Positions 53,860-62,190 of a stretch of DNA of 64,000 bases are shown piece after piece. The first letter of the stretch is position 1. The number at the start of each line of letters is the position of its first letter. Source of the DNA: an uncultured Mollicutes bacterium (GTDB lineage Bacteria > Bacillota_I > Bacilli_A > RFN20 > CAG-826). Both the position numbers and the translations under genes were made by a program. The notes below the pieces were generated by a model that had not been told where the DNA came from, did not search any database, and saw only the letters and a program-made list of their open reading frames with translations. The DNA lies in contig UQFQ01000007.1 of NCBI GenBank assembly GCA_900540395.1, positions 14,337 through 78,336 of the forward strand, read 5' to 3'.

Positions 53860-54486
53860 TTATAATGTTCCAAAGATTCTATCTCCAGCATCACCTAAGC
53901 CTGGTAAGATATAACCTTTTTCATTAAGTTTTTCATCAAGAGAAGCTAAATAAATATCAACATCAGGATGCTCAGCTTGAACTTTTTTAACACCTTCTGG
54001 AGCTCCAACAAGATTTAATAAACGGATATTATGATATCCTCTTTTCTTAATCATTGCGATTGCATCGCAAGCACTTCCACCAGTTGCTAGCATTGGATCA
54101 CAAATTAAAACAAGAGGATCAGTAACATGAGGTAATTTACAGAAATATTCAACTGGTTTTAATGTTTTTTCATCTCGATATAAACCAATATGACCAATTC
54201 GAGCGGTTGGAAGCATATTGATTACTCCATTACTCATACCAATACCAGCTCTTAAAATTGGAACAACAATAATATTGTAATTAAGTTTTAACTTATCAAT
54301 TTCTGAGCCTGTTGGAGTTTTAATTTTATCTCCTGTAGGTACCGCTTTTAAATCTTTAAAAACTTCTAAAGTCATTAAAGAAGAGATTTCATCAAGTAGT
54401 GTTCTAAAGTCCTTAGAATTTGTCCTTCCATCTCTCATATAATTAAGTTTGACAGTAATTAATGGGTTATCAATAATATGTAACAT
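53860..54486 (-). CDS. upp: Uracil phosphoribosyltransferase
   Basis: 208 residues, the usual length. DNPLITVKLNYMRDGRTNSKDFR at the start, VPILRAGIGM in the middle, PRPP loop LICDPMLATGGSACDAI, and the C-terminal uracil-binding YILPGLGDAGDRIFGT. It salvages uracil to UMP in the cytoplasm. AGGAGG precedes the ATG. It lies downstream of a membrane protein gene but is separated from it by a terminator. Confidence 0.97.
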   Translation of the reverse strand: MLHIIDNPLITVKLNYMRDGRTNSKDFRTLLDEISSLMTLEVFKDLKAVPTGDKIKTPTGSEIDKLKLNYNIIVVPILRAGIGMSNGVINMLPTARIGHIGLYRDEKTLKPVEYFCKLPHVTDPLVLICDPMLATGGSACDAIAMIKKRGYHNIRLLNLVGAPEGVKKVQAEHPDVDIYLASLDEKLNEKGYILPGLGDAGDRIFGTL

Positions 54487-54502
54487 CTTTTTGCCTCCTA
54501 TA

Positions 54503-54537
54503 TAAAAAAATAAAAAGTTAAAATTAACTTTTTATTT
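54503..54537 (-). terminator. Terminator overlapping the stop codon of the PF06541 gene
   Basis: TAAAAAGTTAA (54511-54521) and TTAACTTTTTA (54524-54534) pair perfectly; on the minus strand the stem is followed by a T run. The TAA stop at 54524-54526 lies inside the stem. Confidence 0.75.
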
Positions 54538-55438
54538 CCTCATCCTTATTAATCTTTTTTGTTCTAGGTGTTTCATCATTTTCTCCACCAGCTTTTTCAG
54601 GTATCTCATTTCCAACATATAAATGTTTTTTGAATTCGGTATTAAACTTATTAATCTTATCGCTTAGAGGCTGAGCGCTTTTTTTAATGTTTTCAGCCAT
54701 TAAAGCTAAACGACTATTCTTAGAAGTCTTAACCTGTAAAATCTTAAATTTTTCAAAATCAACTGTCAAGTTAAGCTTTCTAGCATTGCCACTTAATTTA
54801 AGAGATAAGAGCAATGAATTAATAAAATCTAAACAGAATATTGAAAAATAGCCACCAAGTAAGAAAGTCATTCCCCAAAGTCGACTAATTAAAAAATCAA
54901 TTGCTTCACTTAAAGCTGGCGATATTCCAAATAAATAAATCGTCCCAGCAATTAACCAAATAAAACTAAATAATGGACAAATAATGCCTTGAATATTCCC
55001 TTTTAAATTAGAATAATCCCAAAGTTTAATATGTAAGCCTTTAACAAATATTAATCCAGCAATATATTCAATTAAAGTCATTCCTACTCCAATTAAGGCA
55101 ATCGAAATTAAACAAACCGCCCAAAATGGTAAAGATCCATTCCCAATTGCTAAAGAAGAATAATAAGCTGGAACAGTTGAAGGGTCACATAAATATTGAA
55201 AAGTATAAACACAAATTAAATGTAAAGTACCTAAGCCAAAGCCATATAAAGGTAAACATGGTCCACGTAAAAAACCTGGATTAATCCATCTTTTCATTGA
55301 AACAAATCGACGGAATAAAACTTCAGCTATATAACCTAAAAAACTACCAATTATAAAGACATATAAAAACTCTAAAAACGTTCCAAATGCACCATCTGGA
55401 TTTATTTCTATAACTTGAGCAAAAAGATTAAAAGTCAT
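54524..55438 (-). CDS. PF06541-type membrane protein (putative ABC transporter permease, CmpB-like)
   Basis: 304 residues with about six helices. GSFLGYIAEVLFRRFVSMKRWINPGFLRGPCLPLYGFG is the characteristic block of the PF06541 family, followed by LIEYIAGLIFVKGLHIKLWDYSNLKGNIQG and CPLFSFIWLIAG. Annotated in other genomes as putative ABC permease, but no direct evidence of transport is known to me and no ATPase is adjacent. The charged C-terminal tail is cytoplasmic. The ATG follows TATTAT by 7 nt and has no ribosome site. Confidence 0.8.
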   Translation of the reverse strand: MTFNLFAQVIEINPDGAFGTFLEFLYVFIIGSFLGYIAEVLFRRFVSMKRWINPGFLRGPCLPLYGFGLGTLHLICVYTFQYLCDPSTVPAYYSSLAIGNGSLPFWAVCLISIALIGVGMTLIEYIAGLIFVKGLHIKLWDYSNLKGNIQGIICPLFSFIWLIAGTIYLFGISPALSEAIDFLISRLWGMTFLLGGYFSIFCLDFINSLLLSLKLSGNARKLNLTVDFEKFKILQVKTSKNSRLALMAENIKKSAQPLSDKINKFNTEFKKHLYVGNEIPEKAGGENDETPRTKKINKDEEIKS

Positions 55439-55473
55439 TAAGTTAATAATAGACCTTTAAAATTAAATAACAA
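55439..55473 (-). promoter_or_regulatory. Promoter of the PF06541 gene, predicted leaderless
   Basis: On the minus strand TTGTTA (55468-55473), a 16-bp spacer and TATTAT (55446-55451), then seven bases and ATG at 55438. Confidence 0.55.
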
Positions 55474-55479
55474 GTTAAA

Positions 55480-56490
55480 TTAATCTTTGATTAAATTATG
55501 AGACTTTAAAAAGTCAAAAAGAATTTCATATTCGGAATACATATAAGCTTTGTATAAGCCTAAAAAACAAAGATATTCATCATCATAATGTGGCTTCTTA
55601 AGTTTATAGTTAATGTGTTCGATACAAATTAAATTTACATCTAAAAATGAAGCTTCACTATCTGATTTTTCTTTTAAGTCTCTTTCTTGTTCGACTGATA
55701 ATCTTTCACAAACTTTATTTAAATAAGCTCTTCTACTTTCATAATATGTTGAAACAAACATTGAAGTATAATACAAAAGATCTTTCATTCCTTTTTCATT
55801 AATTTTTAAATGATTTAATTTGAGTTTTGCGGAGATTTCTTTCATAAACAAAACTATTTTTTCAATTAAACGGTAGTTTTGTTTGCTTAAATCTACGATT
55901 GTATCATCAACATATTTTTCAAATTCACCAAATTTCTCATTAAGAATATCTTTATCAAAAAGTTCAGCTTTATAAATTCGATCAAATATTTTTTCTTTAT
56001 AAGTATTAAATAAATATAATTCACTAGTTCCAAAATCAAGTAAGTTAGAAACAACAATAATTTTACATCCAGTGCCAATCAAATTAGTAAGATAGCTTAA
56101 GAAAGCGTCATAATCACTAGAAGCATATCTTTCTAAGTCATCTAAGATAACAACTTTATTAGGCTTTAATTTATTGATTTTTAAAAGATAAGCTAAAGTT
56201 TTTTCTGTATCAACCTCTTCTTCAAAAGGATTTATAACATTAGGAACAATATCATTAATGTTTTTTGCTTCAGGATGTACTTTCATGAATAAATTAGTAT
56301 TAATTTCATCAATATTTTTCATTCCATGGAGAGAAACATAGTAAAATCTCACGCCTTTATCTTCGTTTGCTTTTACGTATTCATTTAAAAGAAAAGTTTT
56401 ACCACTACCCCAAGGTCCATCAAGCAAAATAATATTATAGTCACTATCTATAAAATTATTTAAATCATTGAGAATATTCCTTTTATTCAT
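55480..56490 (-). CDS. KAP-like P-loop NTPase
   Basis: 336 residues. Walker A GPWGSGKT (25-32) follows a strand (NIILLDG); Walker B is VVILDDLERY (113-122); VVSNLLDF after the next strand is sensor-like. The G-x-W-G-x-G-K and D-D-L-(D/E)-R patterns are those of KAP-family P-loop ATPases, often found in defence or membrane-linked systems. The membrane helices usual in KAP are absent here, and the C-terminal 130 residues are helical without a known domain. GGAGG precedes the ATG. Monocistronic. Its biological role is not known. Confidence 0.72.
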   Translation of the reverse strand: MNKRNILNDLNNFIDSDYNIILLDGPWGSGKTFLLNEYVKANEDKGVRFYYVSLHGMKNIDEINTNLFMKVHPEAKNINDIVPNVINPFEEEVDTEKTLAYLLKINKLKPNKVVILDDLERYASSDYDAFLSYLTNLIGTGCKIIVVSNLLDFGTSELYLFNTYKEKIFDRIYKAELFDKDILNEKFGEFEKYVDDTIVDLSKQNYRLIEKIVLFMKEISAKLKLNHLKINEKGMKDLLYYTSMFVSTYYESRRAYLNKVCERLSVEQERDLKEKSDSEASFLDVNLICIEHINYKLKKPHYDDEYLCFLGLYKAYMYSEYEILFDFLKSHNLIKD

Positions 56491-56660
56491 AAAACTTTAC
56501 CTCCATAAGTTATAGCAACTTTTATATCATTAAATAGTTTAAAGAATTTAGCAAATCTATAATTCACTCACCAAATTAATTGTATACTTTTAAGCGAAAA
56601 CTTAAATAAAAATGATAAAGTGTTTAAGCGTTAAGGCTAGATTTACTTCAAAAAAAATCA

Positions 56661-56690
56661 TTGCCTGCCACTGCCCCTTTATGATATTAT
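56661..56690 (+). promoter_or_regulatory. Promoter of tRNA-Ala
   Basis: TTGCCT (56661-56666), an 18-bp spacer and TATTAT (56685-56690), 12 bp before the tRNA. Confidence 0.6.
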
Positions 56691-56702
56691 AACAAGGCCG
56701 AT

Positions 56703-56778
56703 GGGTCATTAGCGCAGTTGGGAGAGCGTTACAATGGCATTGTAAAGGTCACCGGTTCGAGCCCGGTATGATCCACCA
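56703..56778 (+). tRNA. tRNA-Ala (anticodon GGC)
   Basis: A 76-nt cloverleaf: GGGTCAT pairs with ATGATCC, anticodon stem TTACA/TGTAA, loop ATGGCAT, T-loop GGTTCGAGC, encoded CCA. It sits between accessory genes; no duplicated 3' end was found nearby. Confidence 0.94.
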
Positions 56779-56788
56779 AAAAGCAATT

Positions 56789-56812
56789 TAACCCGCGATT
56801 TGCGGGTTTTTT
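56789..56812 (+). terminator. Terminator of tRNA-Ala
   Basis: AACCCGC (56790-56796) / GCGGGTT (56802-56808) with a 5-nt loop and a T run. Confidence 0.9.
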
Positions 56813-56873
56813 ATTTGTTTTGATAACATTTTTGAAACTAAAATAACCTGAATTTGAAATCAAAAATCGAAAA

Positions 56874-59800
56874 CTAATCAAAAAGATTTAATTGTTCAAA
56901 ATCATTTTTGTCTTTTGAAATTTTAATAATTGTTTGCTTAATTTCTTCATAAGCTTTAGCAAAGCTATTTGGCACTACAATTAATTTAATCTTCTGCTTT
57001 TTACATACTTCGATCTTTTTCTTATCCATTTCTTCTCTTACTGCATCACCAAAATGTTCACCGCCATTTATCTCAAAAGCAATAAGTGGGATTGTTCTTA
57101 GCAAATGTTTACCATATAAAACACAATCAAATTCTTGCTTTGAATTAGAAAGTTCAGGATCATCTTTAAATATAGTTGAAAAAGCAACGTTTCTTCTCAC
57201 TCGGAAATTTTTATATACAGAACAAAATTGTGAAACTGTTTGGAAAAATTCTTTTTCAAAAACAGAATTGTTTGATTTCCCTATCATGATTCTTGGAGAT
57301 GCCGGAATATTAAAAGAGGCATCACCATTTCTTTTTATATAGTTAACAAGATAGTAAAAATCATCAGTCTTATCACTTAAAGCGTTTATCGCTTCACTAT
57401 CACAAGCTAAAACTAATTTCTTTTTAGCTCGTGTGACACCAACATTTAAAATTTCATAATTGTTCATTATCCAGTTATATGTCTTTTGACTTGTTCTATA
57501 AGATAAAGCGGCCGAAAAAATAATCGTAGCTTTTTCGCTTCCTTGTAAAGCATGAATAGTCCCTACTTGCACTTTGTCTTCTAAATGTTCTCTTTTTAAA
57601 AGAGCCTCAATCAATTCTTTTTGATTAACAAATGGTGTAATAATCATAGCGTCTTCTAAGGAATTTCGTTTAACATATTTAACAATTCCTTCAGCTTCTT
57701 CATAAGCAGTATTTTTTTCTAAAACATTATTATTTTTACAATCAATAAAGACTAAACTACCGATATCATTAACATAATTTGTTAGTAGCATTGAATTATA
57801 GTATCGCTCATTTGAAAATCTTATAATTTTCTTCCCACATCTATAGTGATAGCGAAGAAGAATTCTTTTAGAAATACAATCGTTCTCTTGCATACACTCA
57901 AGAATTGATTTCAAGCAATAATCATAATTAACACTTACATGGTACTTTTCTTTAAACTCATCGTTAACTTGATTATCTAGTAGAATTATTGGCTTAAGCT
58001 GGTTTGGATCTCCAACAAGTAAAAGATTATCTCCTCTTGCAATAGGCACTAATGATGTTGTGATATTACATTGACCACTTTCATCCATAATTACTAAATC
58101 AAAATGGACTCTTCCAGTGCCTAATCTAGCAGAAGACATATTCGTATCTAATATAATTGGAAAAACTGATAAAAGAAGTTTGAAATTTTCATCACTAGCT
58201 AAAAACTTATTAAATTGAATCGTTGCCTCTTTTAAATCATCGTTATAGCAAATTTCTTTAAGAACATTAAATGATGGCTTATTAAGTTTTGCTAAGCAAT
58301 TATTCCTAAAAGCATAAAAGAATTTTTGTAAATCTGATGAGGAACTTATTGGTTCAAAAAGCTTGACTATTTCATCATTAGTCATTTCTTTTAGACCATT
58401 CATTTCGGCTTTATACGCTTTTTCTTCATTCATCAATTTTTTAAAGGAAAAATTATCTTGATCCATTTCAATCAACAAACGATTAACATTTTCACAAAGC
58501 TCTTCAAGTTCTATTTTTCGTTCATGTTGTTTAATCTTTTCTAAAAGTTTTAAATTCTTTTCTTTACTATTTTTTGCGTATTCATTTATGATTGGTTTAA
58601 TATCAATTTTTTCAAAATAATTGGGATTAGCAGATATTTTGTCAAAAATTGACCTGATTTTAACAACAGCTTTTGCCGTATCTTCCATATTACCAAGTCT
58701 TAAAAACGGTAATTTATACTTTTTATCTTGATAGTAAAAGCTAAGATTAGAAACAATACCATCAACAGGTTTATTGTTAGATAAAGTTATCAAGCAAGTT
58801 TTATCGTTTAATAATAAAGAGAAAATAACATTAATTATTGTTTTAGTTTTTCCAGTTCCTGGAGGACCTTGTACATATGTAACAGGATATTTTAATGCAT
58901 TATAAATAACTCTCATTTGATCAATGTTTACACTAGAATTTACAAGGCAAATTGATGGTTCTACTTTTCTTACATACGAAGCAGCACTTAATAAACCAAA
59001 GAAAGCTTTTAAAGGTGGTTTAAGTTTATTTTCTTTATAATCGCTTTCTATACCTTCAAAAAGATTATCTAAGTGCAAGGAAACTTTTTTCATTTGAACA
59101 TAAAAAGAAGGTCTAGTTGAAACTTTTTCATTTTTTCTTATGTTTCCTCTTAAATATTCTGCTGCTTCTAAAACACTTTTATTGGCTAAATCCATAAAAG
59201 AAGAAATGCTTATATCGAGATAATCATATAAAGTTTTCTTGGCTCCTTTTAAAAGAAAGGAATTATTTAATCTGATTTTATTATGTAGTCTTAAAGATTT
59301 TCTTTTTGGGTCAAGAAAGACATCATAATAACAAACAATATAAGAATTATTACCTGAATCTATTGAAAGTACTGATAAACATAAAGATAAATCTTCATTA
59401 TATTGGTTAAATATAGATTCATTTATTAAAGATAGTACTTCTTTTTCTTGTTCTTCATTTAGTTTATATGCTCTAAAGTTTAATAATTGATTTAGATCAA
59501 TTCCTTCAATCATTATCGTTTTCTTTATAGCAGGATCAACATCATTTTCATTACAATCTTTTAAATAATTTAAAAGATTAGTTGAAAAAGAATCATACTT
59601 TAAGAAAGAAAAAGCTTTTAAGTTATTTTCAATTTTATTAATGAGTCTACTATTATCTTCTCCACATGTTAAATCTAATAATTCAGCGCCAATTATCGAG
59701 TTAAAATAAATATAAATACGTGATTTTACATCATAAGATTTGGCCTCATTAAAAATATCAACCTCTAAAGTTTTATTTTTTGGATTTATATCTTTTATGT

Positions 59801-59903
59801 AAATCCAATAATAGGTTTCTCTCTCGTCCTTATTTTTGTATCTTATTTTTAACCATTTTCTTTCTTTAATAGCTTTAGAAATAGTTTTACCAATATCAAC
59901 CAT
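56874..59903 (-). CDS. SF1 (UPF1-like) helicase fused to a C-terminal DUF2726 nuclease domain
   Basis: 1009 residues. An N-terminal region of about 330 residues matches nothing I recognise. Helicase motifs are intact: I GPPGTGKT (346-353), II DESGQ (607-611), III GDPNQLKP (631-638), IV LLRYHYRCG (682-690), V GTIHALQGSE (781-790), VI NVGVTRAKK (820-828). Residues 882-990 are DUF2726-like, a Vsr/PD-(D/E)xK fold with FDCVLY (Asp926), FEINGGEH (Glu944) and DKKK (960-963). It probably unwinds and cuts DNA or RNA. No partner gene overlaps it; it sits in the accessory end region. Anti-phage or repair function is inference. Confidence 0.87.
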   Translation of the reverse strand: MVDIGKTISKAIKERKWLKIRYKNKDERETYYWIYIKDINPKNKTLEVDIFNEAKSYDVKSRIYIYFNSIIGAELLDLTCGEDNSRLINKIENNLKAFSFLKYDSFSTNLLNYLKDCNENDVDPAIKKTIMIEGIDLNQLLNFRAYKLNEEQEKEVLSLINESIFNQYNEDLSLCLSVLSIDSGNNSYIVCYYDVFLDPKRKSLRLHNKIRLNNSFLLKGAKKTLYDYLDISISSFMDLANKSVLEAAEYLRGNIRKNEKVSTRPSFYVQMKKVSLHLDNLFEGIESDYKENKLKPPLKAFFGLLSAASYVRKVEPSICLVNSSVNIDQMRVIYNALKYPVTYVQGPPGTGKTKTIINVIFSLLLNDKTCLITLSNNKPVDGIVSNLSFYYQDKKYKLPFLRLGNMEDTAKAVVKIRSIFDKISANPNYFEKIDIKPIINEYAKNSKEKNLKLLEKIKQHERKIELEELCENVNRLLIEMDQDNFSFKKLMNEEKAYKAEMNGLKEMTNDEIVKLFEPISSSSDLQKFFYAFRNNCLAKLNKPSFNVLKEICYNDDLKEATIQFNKFLASDENFKLLLSVFPIILDTNMSSARLGTGRVHFDLVIMDESGQCNITTSLVPIARGDNLLLVGDPNQLKPIILLDNQVNDEFKEKYHVSVNYDYCLKSILECMQENDCISKRILLRYHYRCGKKIIRFSNERYYNSMLLTNYVNDIGSLVFIDCKNNNVLEKNTAYEEAEGIVKYVKRNSLEDAMIITPFVNQKELIEALLKREHLEDKVQVGTIHALQGSEKATIIFSAALSYRTSQKTYNWIMNNYEILNVGVTRAKKKLVLACDSEAINALSDKTDDFYYLVNYIKRNGDASFNIPASPRIMIGKSNNSVFEKEFFQTVSQFCSVYKNFRVRRNVAFSTIFKDDPELSNSKQEFDCVLYGKHLLRTIPLIAFEINGGEHFGDAVREEMDKKKIEVCKKQKIKLIVVPNSFAKAYEEIKQTIIKISKDKNDFEQLNLFD

Positions 59904-60080
59904 AAACGAAATAATTATTATTAATTACAAATATCATAGAATAAAAGCTTTGCTAATTCATCTTAATTAATCTTCTAATTAAACATAAATAAAAATTTAT
60001 AAATCTAATGCGAAACTATTTTTTTATAATGTAATAAGTATTTTACTGCTTACAAAGTTATAAAGGCAAAACAAGCAAAT

Positions 60081-60102
60081 GAAAAAGAGATCTTCTTTTT
60101 CT
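60081..60102 (-). terminator. Terminator after the PH-domain gene
   Basis: GAAAAAGA (60081-60088) and TCTTTTTC (60094-60101) pair perfectly 35 bp after the stop; the stem itself is T-rich on the 3' side. Confidence 0.5.
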
Positions 60103-60136
60103 AAGAGACTTAAATAATTATATTTATTGTTAAAAT

Positions 60137-60796
60137 CTATTTCTTAGGCAAACTACAATCTTTATATTCTGTGTTATAACCCTCATTTTCTTTAGGTCTT
60201 AAAGAGTTAGGGTAATAAATATCTGTTTTGATATCATTTGCAATTGCTTGCAATTTCTGCGTTATAAAAAGAGGATCGTTAATATCTTCTAAGACAATCT
60301 TTTGATTTTTAGAAACGATATAAATATCTCCAACATGACAAATTTTTTCAATGATACCGACTTTTAAATTTACACTATCGATTGAAGAATAAAATACACT
60401 AATTATTGTGCTTCCAATAAAACCTTGTTTAACTAAAATACGTTTATTAGTAAAAGCGTATTCTTCTATCTTTTGTCTTTTACTAGCAGAAATCACATTG
60501 TATATCCAAACCCAAACTGGCAATAAATGAATCAAGAAAAAGAAACATAGAAAGATAATTAATGGAGTTGGAATTTCACTAGTAAAGCTACATAGCATTA
60601 CAATGAAAAAGACATCTACACCAAGCCAAATAATAGCAAAAGGTAGAAGTTTAATAAAAGAATTAAGCAAGAATGATTTTCTTAATGGTTTTCCTTGCCA
60701 TAAAATCTTTTCATCTTCTTCTAAAGAATCTTCAATTCTTGTTTTATTAACGTCACCTTTTGGATTAATAAAATATTTTTCGTCTATCTTCTTCAT
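60137..60796 (-). CDS. Membrane protein with bacterial PH domain (bPH2/YdbT-like)
   Basis: 219 residues. EDEKILWQGKPLRKSFLL precedes two helices (about 46-72 and 76-100), then YAFTNKRILVKQGFIGSTIISVFYSSIDSVNLKVGIIEKICHVGDIYIVS, the typical bPH2 stretch. A soluble tail follows. Proteins of this type are membrane-bound and of unknown function. GAGG precedes the ATG. It lies alone between the helicase gene and a 531-bp non-coding stretch. Confidence 0.83.
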   Translation of the reverse strand: MKKIDEKYFINPKGDVNKTRIEDSLEEDEKILWQGKPLRKSFLLNSFIKLLPFAIIWLGVDVFFIVMLCSFTSEIPTPLIIFLCFFFLIHLLPVWVWIYNVISASKRQKIEEYAFTNKRILVKQGFIGSTIISVFYSSIDSVNLKVGIIEKICHVGDIYIVSKNQKIVLEDINDPLFITQKLQAIANDIKTDIYYPNSLRPKENEGYNTEYKDCSLPKK

Positions 60797-61327
60797 AACT
60801 AGCCTCTACTATTAGAATACAGGAAAAAATCATTTTCGTCTTATTGTTTTAAAACAAATATTGATTGCATTCTCTGCTTTTACGTATTTTGAGTTTTCAA
60901 AAACAACAAAATTTATTAGGGCCGTACGCTTTTTAATCAACTCCTTCTTTCCTTTTCTCACTAAACTTCAGCAAAAACTTTCTTCAATGTTTTAACAAGT
61001 TTTGGTGCTTTCTAAAATGAGTTCATAGAATGAGTTAAATGACCTCAAAATTGTGAACGAACACTTTTAAGAGTTGAATAAATGTCAGCGTTTAAAACTA
61101 TACTTTATTCTTTAAAGAAAATTCAATTGTTTTGTCAAATAAACCTGCAAAATAAGCACTTTTCATTTCTTTTTTTGCACTTAAACAATTATGTTAATCC
61201 CCAAAATCGAAGAAATGCCGAGAAATTAGTCGAAGAAATGGCGAGCAATTAGTCGAAGAAATGGCAAGTGTGAATGGAAAATAAACGAGAACATTTCATT
61301 TATTTTCATTTGAATCACCATCCAAAT
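60797..61327. other. 531-bp non-coding stretch
   Basis: No frame with coding character is seen on either strand. It holds a three-unit tandem repeat at 61208-61276. The base make-up differs slightly from the surroundings (GC-richer patches), so it may be the remains of a degraded gene or element. Confidence 0.5.
61208..61276. repeat. Tandem repeat, three 23-bp units
   Basis: Units at 61208-61230, 61231-61253 and 61254-61276 all begin CGAAGAAATG. Units 1 and 2 differ at two positions over 23 bp; unit 3 diverges in its second half. Confidence 0.8.
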
Positions 61328-62170
61328 TTAGTTTTTATTGTATCCATGGTTTCGAGTATCGAGTACGTTTTTCCAGTATGACTCTCTATCTAAAATGTAG
61401 TCAGGATTAGTATTTGCATTGAAATTTTCAATAATTGAATACTTAAAATATTTTTTAAAATAGGTTGCTCCTTCTCTATCAAAAAGATTCTTTAAATCAA
61501 CATTATCATTATGAAAAGTTGAAATGTAGCCCTTCCATCTAGCAAGAAGTTGTTCTCCTTTCGATGTTGCACTGCCAACATATAACTTACCAGTATGAGT
61601 ATCAGTCAAAACGTATACAGCTTGCTGATGCTCAAGAGCGTTTTTATAACTAGGATAATTACCATTTATAATTGTTTCTAATTCATCATAAGAAAGAGAA
61701 ACATTTTCGTATCCAGGAAAATCAAATCCAGTAAATAATGACGGTAATATCTCTTTGACCACAAAATCATTAATAACGGTATTTGCATTAGGAAATTGGC
61801 TTCTCATACTCTTATGATATTTAACCACAACCCTTCCATAATAGTCTGCATAGTTGACTTTCTTTTCTGGAAAATCTTGAATTGTTTCATACTCATATCC
61901 AATACCAGGATGACCTAATTTAAGGTCTTTGGTTATTTTGCCTACTGTAAATAATAGCCAATCATCACCTTTCATTTTTACCAATCCAATTGAATACTGA
62001 CCAACTTTATAATTTTGTGAATTCCAATAATGCCACCCTAATAAGGTTTCTGGATTCTTTTTAAATAACTCTATTGGATCGTTCTCGCCATTATATTGGC
62101 AAAAACGAACCTTTGTATTTTTTAATTCTTCATCTGTTAATTTTAATAAATCATTTAATAAAATTGCCAT
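61328..62170 (-). CDS. GIY-YIG nuclease family protein with N-terminal domain of unknown function
   Basis: 280 residues. The GIY-YIG domain is C-terminal: AVYVLTDTHTGKLYVGSAT (184-202), catalytic-type Arg211 in LLARWKGY, and a Glu in LDRESYWKN near 261. Residues 1-180 form a separate domain (LLGWHYWNSQNYKVGQYSIGLVK, WLLFTVGKITKDL, YYGRVVVKYHK), which I believe recurs in Bacillota proteins of this type but has no assigned role. GAGGTG precedes the ATG. It starts 20 nt after fic and is probably co-transcribed with it. Confidence 0.85.
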   Translation of the reverse strand: MAILLNDLLKLTDEELKNTKVRFCQYNGENDPIELFKKNPETLLGWHYWNSQNYKVGQYSIGLVKMKGDDWLLFTVGKITKDLKLGHPGIGYEYETIQDFPEKKVNYADYYGRVVVKYHKSMRSQFPNANTVINDFVVKEILPSLFTGFDFPGYENVSLSYDELETIINGNYPSYKNALEHQQAVYVLTDTHTGKLYVGSATSKGEQLLARWKGYISTFHNDNVDLKNLFDREGATYFKKYFKYSIIENFNANTNPDYILDRESYWKNVLDTRNHGYNKN

Positions 62171-62190
62171 TTATCTTCACCTCTTCTTCT

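Noticed and set aside
56703..56778. tRNA-Ala as integration site of the accessory region
   Set aside because: No second copy of the tRNA 3' end was found in the window; the idea is left open only for sequence beyond the right edge.
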